Assembly (NCBI GenBank): GCA_021325555.1
Contig: JAJPGY010000015.1
Coordinates: 47,306 to 111,305, forward strand
Length of the DNA stretch: 64,000 bases
Source: Pseudomonadota bacterium
GTDB lineage: Bacteria > Cyanobacteriota > Vampirovibrionia > Obscuribacterales > Obscuribacteraceae
Direction: 5' to 3'
Positions within the stretch are counted from its first letter, which is position 1; every line of letters starts with the position of its first letter. Below are positions 6,906 through 15,720 of this stretch, one piece after another. The notes beneath the pieces were generated by a model that was not told the origin of the DNA, made no database searches, and worked only from the letters and a program-made list of their open reading frames with translations. A program made the translations under genes and the position numbers.

Positions 6906-9098
6906 ATGCACTTCTCAACGCTTCGCAAGATCAATCTCAAGCTGTCCCACAAGGCGCTCATCCTTGTGGCGGTGCCGCTTGTTTTCGAGGCCGTCTTTTT
7001 TGGCGCGCTGCTGACCATGCTGCGCCAGACCGAAGCCGAGGTGGCCCGGGAGGAGCACGCCAAGCAGGTGATGATCAGCCTCAACGCGCTCATGGGCGAC
7101 TTCATGGACGCCTCGAAGTCGATCGGTCTTTACATCGCGCTCAAGGAGGAATCTTTCCTCAACAAGTACTCGGCGGCGGTTTCACCGATACCCGGGGAGA
7201 TCAGGCATCTGCGGGAGCTTTTGAAAGACGATCCCAACGCGCAACAGTCCGTCGATCATCTCGAGCAGGTTGCCGGTCAGACGATGTCGGTGCTTGACGA
7301 GGGCATCGCCCTCGTGAAAAGCGGGGACGTGAGCGCTGGCTTGAAGCAGATCCGCGAGGTGCGCAAGGCGCTGCACCTGATCGACGACTACATGGGCAGC
7401 GTGAGGGCGCGCTCCAATCTCGTGGCCCAGGAGAGCCCGCAGATTCAAGCCCGCACCCGCGAAATGATGAAGGCCATCCTCGTGGCCGGGCTTGTCTTCA
7501 ACGTGCTGCTGGCCATCTCGCTGGCCGTCTACTTCAATCGCGGCACGGCGCGCCGGCTGGCCCTGCTCATGGACAACACGCGCCGGCTGGCCAGGGGCGA
7601 TGAGCTCAACCCGCCCGTCGGCGGCGGCGACGAGATCGCGCACCTCGACCGGGTCTTCCGCGAGATGTCCGACGCGCTCGAGCTGGCCCGCCAGAAAGAG
7701 CTGGCCGTGATCGAGAACGCCGAGGACGTCATCTGCACGATCGATTTCAACGGCACCTTCGCCAAGGTCAGCCCGGCATCGGTGAAGGTATGGGGATACG
7801 CGCCGGAGGAGCTCACCGGGCGGAACTTCACGGAGATCATCTCCCCCGGGAGCGTGAGCGAGACAGCCGCACTGGTGCACGAGCTCATGAACGGCCGCCA
7901 GTCGGCTCCCTTTGAAAGCAAGATAAGAAGGAAGGACGGCACCCTGGTCGACATTCTCTGGTCCGCCCACTGGTCGGAAGGCGACAAGTCGCTCTTCTGC
8001 GTCGCCCACGATATTACGGATCGCAAGCTGGCCGAGGACCTCCTGCGGGCCAGCGAAGCCCGGGTGCGGCTCATTGTCGAGAGCATGCCGGTCGGGCTCG
8101 TGATCACGGATCAAAAGGGCGCCATACAGATGATCAATCCGACCACGGCAAAGATGTTCGGATACGAGGACGGCGAGCTCGCGGACAAGCCGTTGAGCGT
8201 GCTGTTCACCGGCGCAGCGGAGACCGACGGCTTCATGGAGGGGATTGCCGGCAAGGCGATCGGGCGCATCTACGAGACGGATGCGAAACGCAAGAGCGGT
8301 CAGTCGCTGCCGGTCCAACTTTCCCTGACCGCTTTTCAGGCCATCGAGGGCCAGAGCTACCTGGCGGTCATCCTGGACATCACCGAGCGCAAGGAGATCG
8401 AGCGCTTGAAACAGGAGTTCGTGGCCATGATCAGCCACGACCTCAGAACCCCGCTCACCTCCATTCAGATCTTCCTGAACATGCTGACCAGGGGCGCATT
8501 CGGAACGATCTCCGATAGCGGCTTGAAAAAAGCGGACATGGCCGATCGCAACGCCACCCGCCTGATCAATCTTGTAAACGATCTGCTGGACATCGAAAAG
8601 CTGGAGTCCGGGCAGCTCCAGCTCCATTGCCAGGCCGTCACCCTCAAGCCGGTCATCGAACGGTCGGTGGAGTCGGTTCGAGGCTTTGCCGAGCAGCAGG
8701 GGGTGACGCTTGCGGTCGAGCCGATCTCCGACGGCGAGCTGTTCGCCGACAGCGACCGGCTGGTGCAGGTGGTGGTCAATCTCCTGGGCAACGCCGTCAA
8801 GTTCTCGCCGAAAGGGAGCGTGGTGACCGTCTCCACGAACAAGGGCCCGGAGTGGCTCGAGCTGCGGGTGACCGATCGCGGGCGCGGTGTTCCCGCTCAC
8901 TTGCGGGAGACGATCTTCGAGCGCTTCAAGCAGGTGGAGGCCAGGGACGCCACCGAGAAGGGCGGCACCGGGCTCGGGCTGGCCATCTGCAAGGCGATTG
9001 TCGAGCAGCACGGCGGGCAGATCGGCGTCGAATCGCAGGAGGGGCAGGGCAGCAGCTTCTGGTTCCGCCTGCCCCTGGCGAAGACGCCGGTGGCGTGA
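6906..9098 (+). CDS. Membrane histidine kinase (sensor-HAMP-PAS-PAS-HisKA-HATPase)
   Basis: From the ATG at 6906 the protein is 730 residues. It has a TM segment (about 18-38), a roughly 150-residue helical periplasmic sensor, a second TM (about 188-210), HAMP, two PAS domains ending in DITDRK and DITERK, and HisKA with H511 in MISHDLRTPLTS. The HATPase_c domain has N-box NLLGNAVKFS and G2-box GTGLGLAI. An upstream ATG at 6807 would add 33 basic residues. AGGA abuts the ATG at 6906 with poor spacing, so the start is uncertain. The neighbouring receiver and Hpt proteins are likely partners. Confidence 0.9.
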   Translation: MHFSTLRKINLKLSHKALILVAVPLVFEAVFFGALLTMLRQTEAEVAREEHAKQVMISLNALMGDFMDASKSIGLYIALKEESFLNKYSAAVSPIPGEIRHLRELLKDDPNAQQSVDHLEQVAGQTMSVLDEGIALVKSGDVSAGLKQIREVRKALHLIDDYMGSVRARSNLVAQESPQIQARTREMMKAILVAGLVFNVLLAISLAVYFNRGTARRLALLMDNTRRLARGDELNPPVGGGDEIAHLDRVFREMSDALELARQKELAVIENAEDVICTIDFNGTFAKVSPASVKVWGYAPEELTGRNFTEIISPGSVSETAALVHELMNGRQSAPFESKIRRKDGTLVDILWSAHWSEGDKSLFCVAHDITDRKLAEDLLRASEARVRLIVESMPVGLVITDQKGAIQMINPTTAKMFGYEDGELADKPLSVLFTGAAETDGFMEGIAGKAIGRIYETDAKRKSGQSLPVQLSLTAFQAIEGQSYLAVILDITERKEIERLKQEFVAMISHDLRTPLTSIQIFLNMLTRGAFGTISDSGLKKADMADRNATRLINLVNDLLDIEKLESGQLQLHCQAVTLKPVIERSVESVRGFAEQQGVTLAVEPISDGELFADSDRLVQVVVNLLGNAVKFSPKGSVVTVSTNKGPEWLELRVTDRGRGVPAHLRETIFERFKQVEARDATEKGGTGLGLAICKAIVEQHGGQIGVESQEGQGSSFWFRLPLAKTPVA

Positions 9099-9158
9099 GA
9101 GGGCGACTGTGATAGAGTTTTTGTGGGGTAGCTGCGGCCACGAGCCGCCGAGGGACTG

Positions 9159-10808
9159 ATGTACAACTGGCAGACACGTTTCAACGAGCGACGCTCCCAA
9201 TTCATCAGCCGATCGCTGGAGCGGCTGGCGGGGATCGACGGCCTGATCGGTTTCCTGGAGCAGAGACCCGGCGATCTCGGGCTGTTGAAGCAGATCGCCC
9301 AGCACTTCCACCAGCTGAACGGCGCCGCCGGCATCTACGAGATGAACGAGCTCTGCAAACTGGCCGGGCACGGTGAGGACCAGACAATCCGTCTCGTCTC
9401 CGCCGGCGGCGGCGCCGGGCCGAACGAGATTGCCGGCCTGCGCGAGATCGTCAAAGCGCTGCGCCTGCAATTGAGCGGGCAACAGGGCGCCGCCGAGACG
9501 GCCCCTGCCCTGGAGTCGCCGGGACCGGCGACCTCGGCCGTGGAGGTGGTGATGGCCATTCCCGATCAGACGGCCATGTACGCAATCACCAGGCTCCTGG
9601 AGCAGAAGAACATCGCGGTGCGTCCCTGCCGCACGGCCGCCGCCGCCAAGGAGGCGATCAGCCAGCGCCTGCCCGAGGGCCTCATCCTGGGCATCCCGCT
9701 GCCGGATTCTCTGGGTTTCGAGGTGGCCCGGGATCTTCGCGCGATGCCGGGCGGGCAGCGCACGGCCATCATCGTGCTCAGCCAGGAAGCGCGCTTCCCG
9801 GACAAGGTGGTGGCCCTGCGGAGCGGCGCCGACGCCCTTTTCGAGCACCCGCTCGATCACGACAAGGTCGTCGCCAAGATGCTTGCCCTCATGGACCGTG
9901 ACCGCCCGCAGTCGCTCAGGGTGCTCTCGGTCGAGGACGACCCGGATCAAGCCGCCTTCATCCGCTCCGTGCTGGAGACAGCCGGGTACAACGTGGCGAC
10001 AATCGATGACCCCCGGCACTTCGAGGAGACGCTCATCCGATTCGACCCGCATATCTTGCTGCTAGACATCATGCTCGGCGAGATGAACGGCTTCGAGCTG
10101 GCAAAATACGTCAGGCAGAGCGAGAAGTTCGCCAACCTGCCCATCCTCTTCCTGACCACCCAGAACCAGCTCAACTTCCACATACAAAGCGCGCGGGTAG
10201 GCGGTGACGATCACCTGGTGAAGCCGGTTGCGCCACCACTGCTGGTGGCAGCCGTGGCCGGCCGCCTGGAGCGCTACCGGGCGCTTCAAAAGCAGCTGGG
10301 CAGGGATGCCCTCACCGGCTGGCTCACCCACGGGACGTTCATGGAGCAGGCAGCCAGGATCGTGGCCAATTACGATCGCAAATATTCCGTGGCCCTTATC
10401 GTCTTCGATATCGACAACATGCAATCCATCAACGACAGGTGCGGCTACGCGGCCGGCGACAAGGTGATCCTCTCCCTGGCCAATCTGCTCAAGCAGGGCT
10501 TCCGGCAGTCGGACCGGCTGGGGCGCATCGATGGAGACGAATTCGCGGTGATCCTCGATGATCTCGACTACTACGAGCTGGAGTCGCTCACCACCCACGC
10601 CCTGCAGGAATTCGAGCAGGTCAGGCACCTGGCCTCGGGAACACCCTTTCAGGCGACGGCCAGCGCGGGGATAGCGGTCCTGCAGCCAGGCATGGATCTG
10701 CGCGCGTGGGGAACGGCGGCCGAGCAGGCCTTGCGGCAGGCCAAAGAGAAGGGCCGAAATCGCGCCGTCACCGCCCAGATTGCCCACACCTGGGAAAGGG
10801 GACGATGA
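9159..10808 (+). CDS. Hpt-pseudoREC-REC-GGDEF phosphorelay protein
   Basis: The 549-residue protein combines four domains. An N-terminal Hpt domain has its candidate histidine at H51 in HFHQLNGAAG. A first receiver lacks the phosphoacceptor (G178 replaces Asp in LILGIPLP) and the switch Lys (H230 in FEHPLD). A second receiver is canonical, with D303 in HILLLDIML and K in HLVKPVAPP. The C-terminal GGDEF domain carries RIDGDEF. Diguanylate cyclase output is expected but unproven, because the first Gly of the signature is Asp. The stop overlaps the ABC ATPase start (ATGA at 10805-10808), implying translational coupling. Confidence 0.88.
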   Translation: MYNWQTRFNERRSQFISRSLERLAGIDGLIGFLEQRPGDLGLLKQIAQHFHQLNGAAGIYEMNELCKLAGHGEDQTIRLVSAGGGAGPNEIAGLREIVKALRLQLSGQQGAAETAPALESPGPATSAVEVVMAIPDQTAMYAITRLLEQKNIAVRPCRTAAAAKEAISQRLPEGLILGIPLPDSLGFEVARDLRAMPGGQRTAIIVLSQEARFPDKVVALRSGADALFEHPLDHDKVVAKMLALMDRDRPQSLRVLSVEDDPDQAAFIRSVLETAGYNVATIDDPRHFEETLIRFDPHILLLDIMLGEMNGFELAKYVRQSEKFANLPILFLTTQNQLNFHIQSARVGGDDHLVKPVAPPLLVAAVAGRLERYRALQKQLGRDALTGWLTHGTFMEQAARIVANYDRKYSVALIVFDIDNMQSINDRCGYAAGDKVILSLANLLKQGFRQSDRLGRIDGDEFAVILDDLDYYELESLTTHALQEFEQVRHLASGTPFQATASAGIAVLQPGMDLRAWGTAAEQALRQAKEKGRNRAVTAQIAHTWERGR

Positions 10809-11623
10809 GTCAACCCCAGACACCGCTATCGATCAACCTGGTGAACGTATGGGCCGGCTACCGCCGCCAGCCGATCCTGGCCGATATCTCCCTGTCCATC
10901 GCGCCCGGCGATTTCGTGGGGGTGATCGGTCCCAACGGCTGCGGAAAGTCCACCCTGCTCAAAGTGATTCTCGGTCTGGTGAAGCCGGCTCGCGGCGAGG
11001 TGACGGTGGGCGGTCAGCCACCGGATAAGGTGCGCAGCCGGATCGGCTACCTGCCCCAGTTGACCCAGATCGATTTCAATTTCCCGCTTACGGTCTGGGA
11101 CGTCGTCCTCATGGGCCGATACGGCAAGCTCGGTCTGGTGCGGCGGCCGAGCCCGGCAGATCGCGCGGCGGCCCAGGCCGCCATCGAGCGCGTCGGTCTC
11201 GCCGACCTGCGGCATCTGCCCATCGGCCAGCTTTCCGGCGGCCAGCGGCAGCGGGCCTTCATCGCCCGCGCCATTGCCGCCGAGCCGGATCTGCTGGTGC
11301 TGGACGAGCCGATCACCGGCGTGGACATAACCACCCAGCACGCGCTCTCCCACCTGCTCGAGGAGGTGAACCAGGGCGGCATCACGATCGTGAACACGAC
11401 CCACGATCTCAACTGCGTCGCCTCCAGCTTCAATCGCGTCGTCTGCCTGAACAACCGTCTGGTCGCCTTCGGCACGCCCGAGGAGGTGCTGACCCGGGAC
11501 ATTCTCAACGAGACATACGGCAGCCACCTGCTGATGGCCGCCGGAGGAGATCGGCTCTTCCCCCTGCACGATCACACGGAGGCCGGGGAGCACTCACACG
11601 CGGTGGAGAAGCAAAGAACATGA
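10805..11623 (+). CDS. Zn/Mn-type ABC transporter ATP-binding protein
   Basis: Energises metal import by the adjacent ABC-3 permease. The 272-residue protein has Walker A GPNGCGKST (residues 42-50), Q-loop LPQ, signature LSGGQRQRA, Walker B LLVLDEP and the switch H in NTTHDL, typical of the ZnuC/MntB/FimB-like group. The C-terminal tail is His-rich (HDHTEAGEHSHAVEK), which fits a metal role. ATGA overlaps couple it to both neighbours. No periplasmic binding protein is nearby, so zinc versus manganese cannot be decided. Confidence 0.9.
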   Translation: MSQPQTPLSINLVNVWAGYRRQPILADISLSIAPGDFVGVIGPNGCGKSTLLKVILGLVKPARGEVTVGGQPPDKVRSRIGYLPQLTQIDFNFPLTVWDVVLMGRYGKLGLVRRPSPADRAAAQAAIERVGLADLRHLPIGQLSGGQRQRAFIARAIAAEPDLLVLDEPITGVDITTQHALSHLLEEVNQGGITIVNTTHDLNCVASSFNRVVCLNNRLVAFGTPEEVLTRDILNETYGSHLLMAAGGDRLFPLHDHTEAGEHSHAVEKQRT

Positions 11624-12525
11624 ACTGGCTGACCCAATTGAGCGCGCTGGCGCTCGAGCCGTGGCAGTTCGAATTCCTCCAGCGCGGCATTGCCGCGATT
11701 ATCCTGGTCTCCGTGACCTGCGCGGCGGTGGGGACGCACGTGGTTCTGCGCCGCCTCTCCTTCATCGGCGACGGGCTGGCGCACGCGACATTCGGGGGGC
11801 TGGCCGTCGGCTTTCTGCTGAAGCTGAACCTCTTCGCATCGGCGGTGGTGGCAGCCGTCCTCACCGCTTTCGGCATCGGAACCGTGAGCCGCAAGGCGGA
11901 TATCAGCCTGGACACATCGATAGGCATCCTCTTCAGCGGCGTTTTCGCGGGCGGCATTGTGATCTTGAGCCACGATCGCGGCTACCGGGGCGATCTTTTC
12001 GATCTTCTTCTGGGCAACGTGCTCACGGTCAGCCAGCTCGATCTCAAGCTGACGCTGGTGACGACGGCGCTTGTCATCTCGTGCCTGATCGTCTTTTACA
12101 AAGAGCTGCTTTTCAGCACCTTCGACGCGGCCGGGGCCGCCGCCGCCGGCATCCCGGTTTTATGGCTGGACTTCGCCCTGCTGGCGCTTATCGCGCTGAC
12201 CGTCACCACCGCCCTGCAAACAGTGGGCGTCCTGCTCGTCTCCGCGCTCCTGGTCACGCCTGCCGCCTCGGCCATGCAGCTCACCGACCGCTTCGGCGTC
12301 CTCATGCTCTTGTCAGCGGCGCTGGGGGTCGTCGCCGGTCTCGCCGGGATCTATCTCTCCTACTTCTTCGACGTGCCCGCAGGTGCCGCCGTCGTTCTCG
12401 CTTCCACGGCCATCTTTTTCATCTGCTTTCTGGCCAGCCCGAAACGGGAAGAGTTGCATGTGCCTGAGCCCGGGGATGCCGCCGCGGGACCGGACGCGGC
12501 CGGACATTTCCATCGCATCAAGTGA
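11620..12525 (+). CDS. Metal ABC transporter permease (ABC-3 family)
   Basis: The 301-residue protein has about eight hydrophobic segments and the ABC-3 hallmarks GTHVVLRRLSFIGDGLAHA near the N-terminus and VGVLLVSALLVTPAA later. It would form the inner-membrane channel for Zn2+ or Mn2+ together with the ATPase encoded immediately upstream. Its C-terminal tail ends with HFHRIK. It overlaps the upstream gene by ATGA and the downstream kinase by GTGA. Confidence 0.92.
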   Translation: MNWLTQLSALALEPWQFEFLQRGIAAIILVSVTCAAVGTHVVLRRLSFIGDGLAHATFGGLAVGFLLKLNLFASAVVAAVLTAFGIGTVSRKADISLDTSIGILFSGVFAGGIVILSHDRGYRGDLFDLLLGNVLTVSQLDLKLTLVTTALVISCLIVFYKELLFSTFDAAGAAAAGIPVLWLDFALLALIALTVTTALQTVGVLLVSALLVTPAASAMQLTDRFGVLMLLSAALGVVAGLAGIYLSYFFDVPAGAAVVLASTAIFFICFLASPKREELHVPEPGDAAAGPDAAGHFHRIK

Positions 12526-13625
12526 CGGCCGCTCTGCTGCCGGCCGCGGTGCGCGCCGCGGTGTCCGCCGGCTACAACCTCGGGCTCATCATCGCCGAAT
12601 CGAGACTCTCCACGGGCCCCTTCTCCGCGGCCTATCGCCTGGACACGGAATCCGGAAGCTACTGCCTGAAGCTGCACAGCAAAGACCGCAGCGCTGGCGC
12701 GCTTAAGCTGGAAGAGGAGCTGCTCACCTTTCTTGCCCGGCAGAGGTTTCCTCTGACACCGGCCCTGGTGCCGACCGCCTCCGGCAATCCGCACCTGCGC
12801 GCCGGTCAGGAGATCTGCTCTCTATACAGCTATATCGAAGCCGATCCACCCTTCGACTGGAGCCGCCCGGCATGGAGCGCCGGTCATTGTCGCGCCGCCG
12901 GCCGGGCCCTGGCCGCCTTCCACCGCGCGACCGCCCCGTTTGTGGCTCGCCTGCGGAACGAGCAAAGATACCGGCCCTTCTGCCTGCCGCTCAGATCGAT
13001 GCTGCCGTCCCGATTCCGGCGCTCGCTCGATTTCGCTCGGCAGGCAAGGCGAGGCCACAACGAAGCACTCGCTCTTGTTGCCGAGGAATCGGAAAGTCTT
13101 GGCGATGCGCTGGCCTCCACGCTGGCGGCGCTCAATCGACTGGAAAGCGAGCGCTCCGCCACCCCTGTTTTGATCCACGGCGACTATCACCCGGGAAATG
13201 TCTTGTTTCGCGGCCAGGAGCTCTGCGGAATCCTGGACTTCGAGTATCTGAGGGTAGAGGACCGCCGCTACGATCTCGGTTGCGCGCTAATCCACTTCTG
13301 CGCGCTCTGGCCGGCCGGCCGAGCCAAGCAACCGCCATCGTCAGGGTTCGAGCGCGCATTCGACCGGCGCCGGCTGGAGGCTTTCCAGGACGGTTATCTC
13401 GAGGGCGCCGGCGCCGCGCCGGACCGCCCGCAAACACCGCTACCGGCCGGTGGCGAAGAGGGCATATCCACCCTTGTCCCTTACATGAAATTTGCCTGCT
13501 TCCTTCTCGTTTGCTGGCTGGTCGAGCTTTACCAGGGCGGCTCCAGATCCCGCCCTGACTTCCTCGATCGAGCCGTCTTCCAGGCGTTGACCATGCTGAG
13601 AGCTTTGCAATCCGTCGCACCTTAG
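12522..13625 (+). CDS. Aminoglycoside phosphotransferase/choline kinase-fold kinase
   Basis: The 367-residue protein has the APH-fold catalytic motif VLIHGDYHPGNVLF and the metal motif GILDFEYL, with the nucleotide-binding lobe at the N-terminus (SGSYCLKLHSKD). Relatives phosphorylate homoserine, choline, methylthioribose or antibiotics, and sequence alone does not show which substrate applies here. The GTG start overlaps the permease stop (GTGA at 12522-12525), making it the last gene of a four-gene coupled run. It reads towards msrB with 20 bp between stops. Confidence 0.8.
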   Translation: MTAALLPAAVRAAVSAGYNLGLIIAESRLSTGPFSAAYRLDTESGSYCLKLHSKDRSAGALKLEEELLTFLARQRFPLTPALVPTASGNPHLRAGQEICSLYSYIEADPPFDWSRPAWSAGHCRAAGRALAAFHRATAPFVARLRNEQRYRPFCLPLRSMLPSRFRRSLDFARQARRGHNEALALVAEESESLGDALASTLAALNRLESERSATPVLIHGDYHPGNVLFRGQELCGILDFEYLRVEDRRYDLGCALIHFCALWPAGRAKQPPSSGFERAFDRRRLEAFQDGYLEGAGAAPDRPQTPLPAGGEEGISTLVPYMKFACFLLVCWLVELYQGGSRSRPDFLDRAVFQALTMLRALQSVAP

Positions 13626-13645
13626 CACTGGCCGGTGGCATCCCC

Positions 13646-14173
13646 TCACTTTTTCGCTCCCCGCTTTTCGAACGTGAGCGAGGCGGAGTTTACGCAAAAG
13701 CGCTGGCCGGCAGGTGCCGGACCATCATCGAAGACATGGCCGAGGTGGGCCCCGCAATGCTTGCAGACAATCTCTTCGCGCACCATTCCCGCGGAGGTGT
13801 CCTGTCGCCGGGAAACCGAGTTCGGGCGCGACCTGGTGAAACTCGGCCAGCCGGTGCCGGAGTCGAATTTGTCGGTCGAGTCGAAAAGCGGCGCGCCGCA
13901 GTTGCTGCACCTGTATATGCCGTCGGCGTGGTTGTTCCAGTATTTGCCGGTGAACGGCGCCTCGGTGCCGCTGCATCTGGTTATCCGGTAGACCTCCGGA
14001 TCCAGCTTCCCTCTCCAGTACTCCTTCGGGTGCGACGCCGCCTCAGCCGATCCGTCCTGCTGCTGCCCGCGCGCCGCGTCCCTGGCCGGGGCGCCCGGCA
14101 GGCAGCCAAGGGCCGATACGCAGACCAGCCATCTTGCCAGCCTCCGGGCAGAGCCGCCGGTAATCGCCGTCAT
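13646..14173 (-). CDS. msrB: Exported peptide methionine-(R)-S-oxide reductase MsrB
   Basis: Reduces the R-epimer of methionine sulfoxide. After a basic, hydrophobic N-terminus (about residues 1-30, with LGC as a weak lipobox) comes the SelR domain. It has zinc-binding CSNC and CKHCGAHLGHVF pairs, GTGWPSF and the catalytic Cys in RFCVNSAS. Export suggests repair of envelope proteins. Its start overlaps the msrA stop, so the two are translationally coupled. Confidence 0.95.
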   Translation of the reverse strand: MTAITGGSARRLARWLVCVSALGCLPGAPARDAARGQQQDGSAEAASHPKEYWRGKLDPEVYRITRCSGTEAPFTGKYWNNHADGIYRCSNCGAPLFDSTDKFDSGTGWPSFTRSRPNSVSRRQDTSAGMVREEIVCKHCGAHLGHVFDDGPAPAGQRFCVNSASLTFEKRGAKK

Positions 14174-14724
14174 CAGTGACAGACCTCCCCGTGTTTGCGG
14201 TAATAATCCTGATGATAGTCTTCCGCGTCATAAAATGGGCCGGCCGGCTCGATGGCCGTGACAATCGGACGGGGGAACCGGTGGGACCTCATCAACTCCT
14301 CGCGGCAGGCGATCGCCTCTTTTCGCTGCTCGTCTGTAGTATAGAAGACGACGGACCGGTACTGGGTGCCCACGTCCGGTCCCTGGCGGTTTACCGTGGT
14401 CGGATCGTGGTTGTGCCAGAACACCTCGAGGAGCCGGCGATAGCTGACCGTTCCCGGGTCGTACTCGACCAGCACGGTCTCGGCATGGCCGGTGTTGCCG
14501 GAACAGACCTCCCCATAGGAAGGATTGGGCGCCGTTCCGCCGCAATATCCCGCCCGCGTTTTAACCACACCCGGCACCTTGCTGAAGATGTACTGGGTTT
14601 TCCAGAAGCAGCCGGCCGCGAAAAGCGCCCGCTCGAGCTTGCCTGCCGGCTCATCTTTCGCCGGCGCGCCCCCGAATGCCGTCAGGAGCGCTACAAGGGC
14701 GACCGGAATGACAGGGAATTTCAC
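14173..14724 (-). CDS. msrA: Exported peptide methionine-(S)-S-oxide reductase MsrA
   Basis: Reduces the S-epimer of methionine sulfoxide. The catalytic motif AAGCFWKTQYIF, GYCGG and the C-terminal EDYHQDYY are all present. I choose the GTG at 14724 because it starts a classical signal peptide (MKFPVIPVALVALLTAFGG then APAKDE). An ATG at 14784 would place 20 basic residues before it. It forms a two-gene oxidative-repair unit with the overlapping msrB. The catalytic residue is Cys, not Sec. Confidence 0.95.
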   Translation of the reverse strand: MKFPVIPVALVALLTAFGGAPAKDEPAGKLERALFAAGCFWKTQYIFSKVPGVVKTRAGYCGGTAPNPSYGEVCSGNTGHAETVLVEYDPGTVSYRRLLEVFWHNHDPTTVNRQGPDVGTQYRSVVFYTTDEQRKEAIACREELMRSHRFPRPIVTAIEPAGPFYDAEDYHQDYYRKHGEVCH

Positions 14725-14827
14725 TTGCCGAATCCGTTTCGGGATCAACAAGAGCTTATTTCCCCGGCCGGGCGGCCTTTTCACGGGAGCCGAGCCCTGA
14801 CATGCATCCGCCCACAGGACGGCGCTG

Positions 14828-14856
14828 TTGTGCCATCCCCCGCCCGCCTATAGAAT
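14828..14856 (+). promoter_or_regulatory. Promoter of a leaderless gene at 14866
   Basis: TTGTGC (14828-14833) and TAGAAT (14851-14856) are 17 bp apart. Only 9 nt separate the -10 box from the ATG, and no Shine-Dalgarno is present, so the transcript should begin at or within 2-3 nt of the start codon. Confidence 0.6.
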
Positions 14857-14865
14857 TACAACCAC

Positions 14866-15528
14866 ATGCCCAGGAAGCGCCGACCATTGAAGCCCTTGCC
14901 AAACCTGCCGGCAGCGGTAGTGCTGGCAGTGCTCTCCTGGCATCCGGCTGCAGCGCAGCTGGATACCTCGACCGATTTTCGCGGCATGGTTACGGATCCA
15001 TCAAACAAGCCGCTGGGCCACGTGCGGGTGTACCTGAAGGAATCAGACGGCACCACGGTCGCCTCGACAGCAACCGACGGCAGGGGCAGGTTCTCCATCT
15101 CCTCGACGTCGGGCGAGCGCCTCTCGCTGGAGTTTGTCCCGAAACCGAAGAGCGGACTGGCCACCGCGCTCTACGAGAATCTGCCCCCGAGGCAGGACAG
15201 GCAGTTGATCGTGCACCTGCCCAGGGGCTTCAAGGTAACGGGCCGCGTGGTCGCAGCCGGCAACGGCTTGAAGGGCCTGACCGTGAAGGTGACGGCCGTC
15301 AAGCCCGACAACGAGCGCGAACGGGTCTACGGCGGCGGCTTGACAACGACGGTGTCGGACGGGCGCTTCACCGTCTGGCTGATGCCCGGTCGCAAGTGGC
15401 TGTACGTGCTCAATGAGCGCTACTACGACCGCGTCTCGAAGATCAAGCAGGCGTTCACGGTCACAGGGGACATGGATCTCGCCGACATACAGCTGCCGCC
15501 GGCTGAGGCCAGGGGCGCCGGCGATTGA
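14866..15528 (+). CDS. Secreted protein with carboxypeptidase-regulatory-like domains
   Basis: The 220-residue product has an N-terminal signal peptide (basic start, hydrophobic core AAVVLAVLSW, cleavage near AAAQL). Two beta-sandwich segments follow. The first (FRGMVTDPSNKPLGHVRVYL, about residues 38-95) has the CarboxypepD_reg pattern; the second (FKVTGRVVAAGNGLKGLTVK, about 120-195) resembles it. Such domains are usually structural or adhesion modules. No catalytic residues are seen. It appears to be a monocistronic leaderless gene divergent from msrAB. Confidence 0.7.
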   Translation: MPRKRRPLKPLPNLPAAVVLAVLSWHPAAAQLDTSTDFRGMVTDPSNKPLGHVRVYLKESDGTTVASTATDGRGRFSISSTSGERLSLEFVPKPKSGLATALYENLPPRQDRQLIVHLPRGFKVTGRVVAAGNGLKGLTVKVTAVKPDNERERVYGGGLTTTVSDGRFTVWLMPGRKWLYVLNERYYDRVSKIKQAFTVTGDMDLADIQLPPAEARGAGD

Positions 15529-15537
15529 GCAGGGCTC

Positions 15538-15580
15538 AAAAAAAATGCGGCAGGCGGACAATGCCCGCCTGTCGCACTTT
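15538..15580. terminator. Hairpin with A/T tracts, stronger on the minus strand
   Basis: A 12-bp stem with one wobble pair (TGCGGCAGGCGG at 15546-15557, CCGCCTGTCGCA at 15565-15576) follows the secreted-protein gene. On the plus strand only CTTT follows. On the minus strand eight uninterrupted U residues (complement of 15538-15545) would follow the stem. It can act in both directions and better against antisense transcription. Confidence 0.65.
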
Positions 15581-15685
15581 AGCAATAGAAGCTTAACCTG
15601 CCGCGCCGCCAAGGTCACCGTGTTTTAAGAAACTCAAAGCGCGGGCGAGCCCCGCCTCGGCGAGCTTGCGCGGTGCCCGGAAAAG

Positions 15686-15691
15686 TATAAT
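15686..15691 (+). promoter_or_regulatory. larC -10 box
   Basis: A perfect TATAAT lies 29 nt before the larC ATG. The best -35 candidate is TTGCGC at 15666-15671, with a short 14-bp spacer, so only the -10 is well supported. Confidence 0.5.
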
Positions 15692-15720
15692 TACTGGACC
15701 CGAGGTGCTCCCGGCGTGCC

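Noticed and set aside
7182..10052. A 956-codon minus-strand frame opposite the histidine kinase and Hpt protein
   Set aside because: It is antisense to two well-supported multidomain genes, has GC-codon-driven composition and shows no recognisable domain.
14173..14724. Sec-containing MsrA
   Set aside because: The catalytic codon in GCFW is TGC (Cys), and no in-frame TGA occurs.
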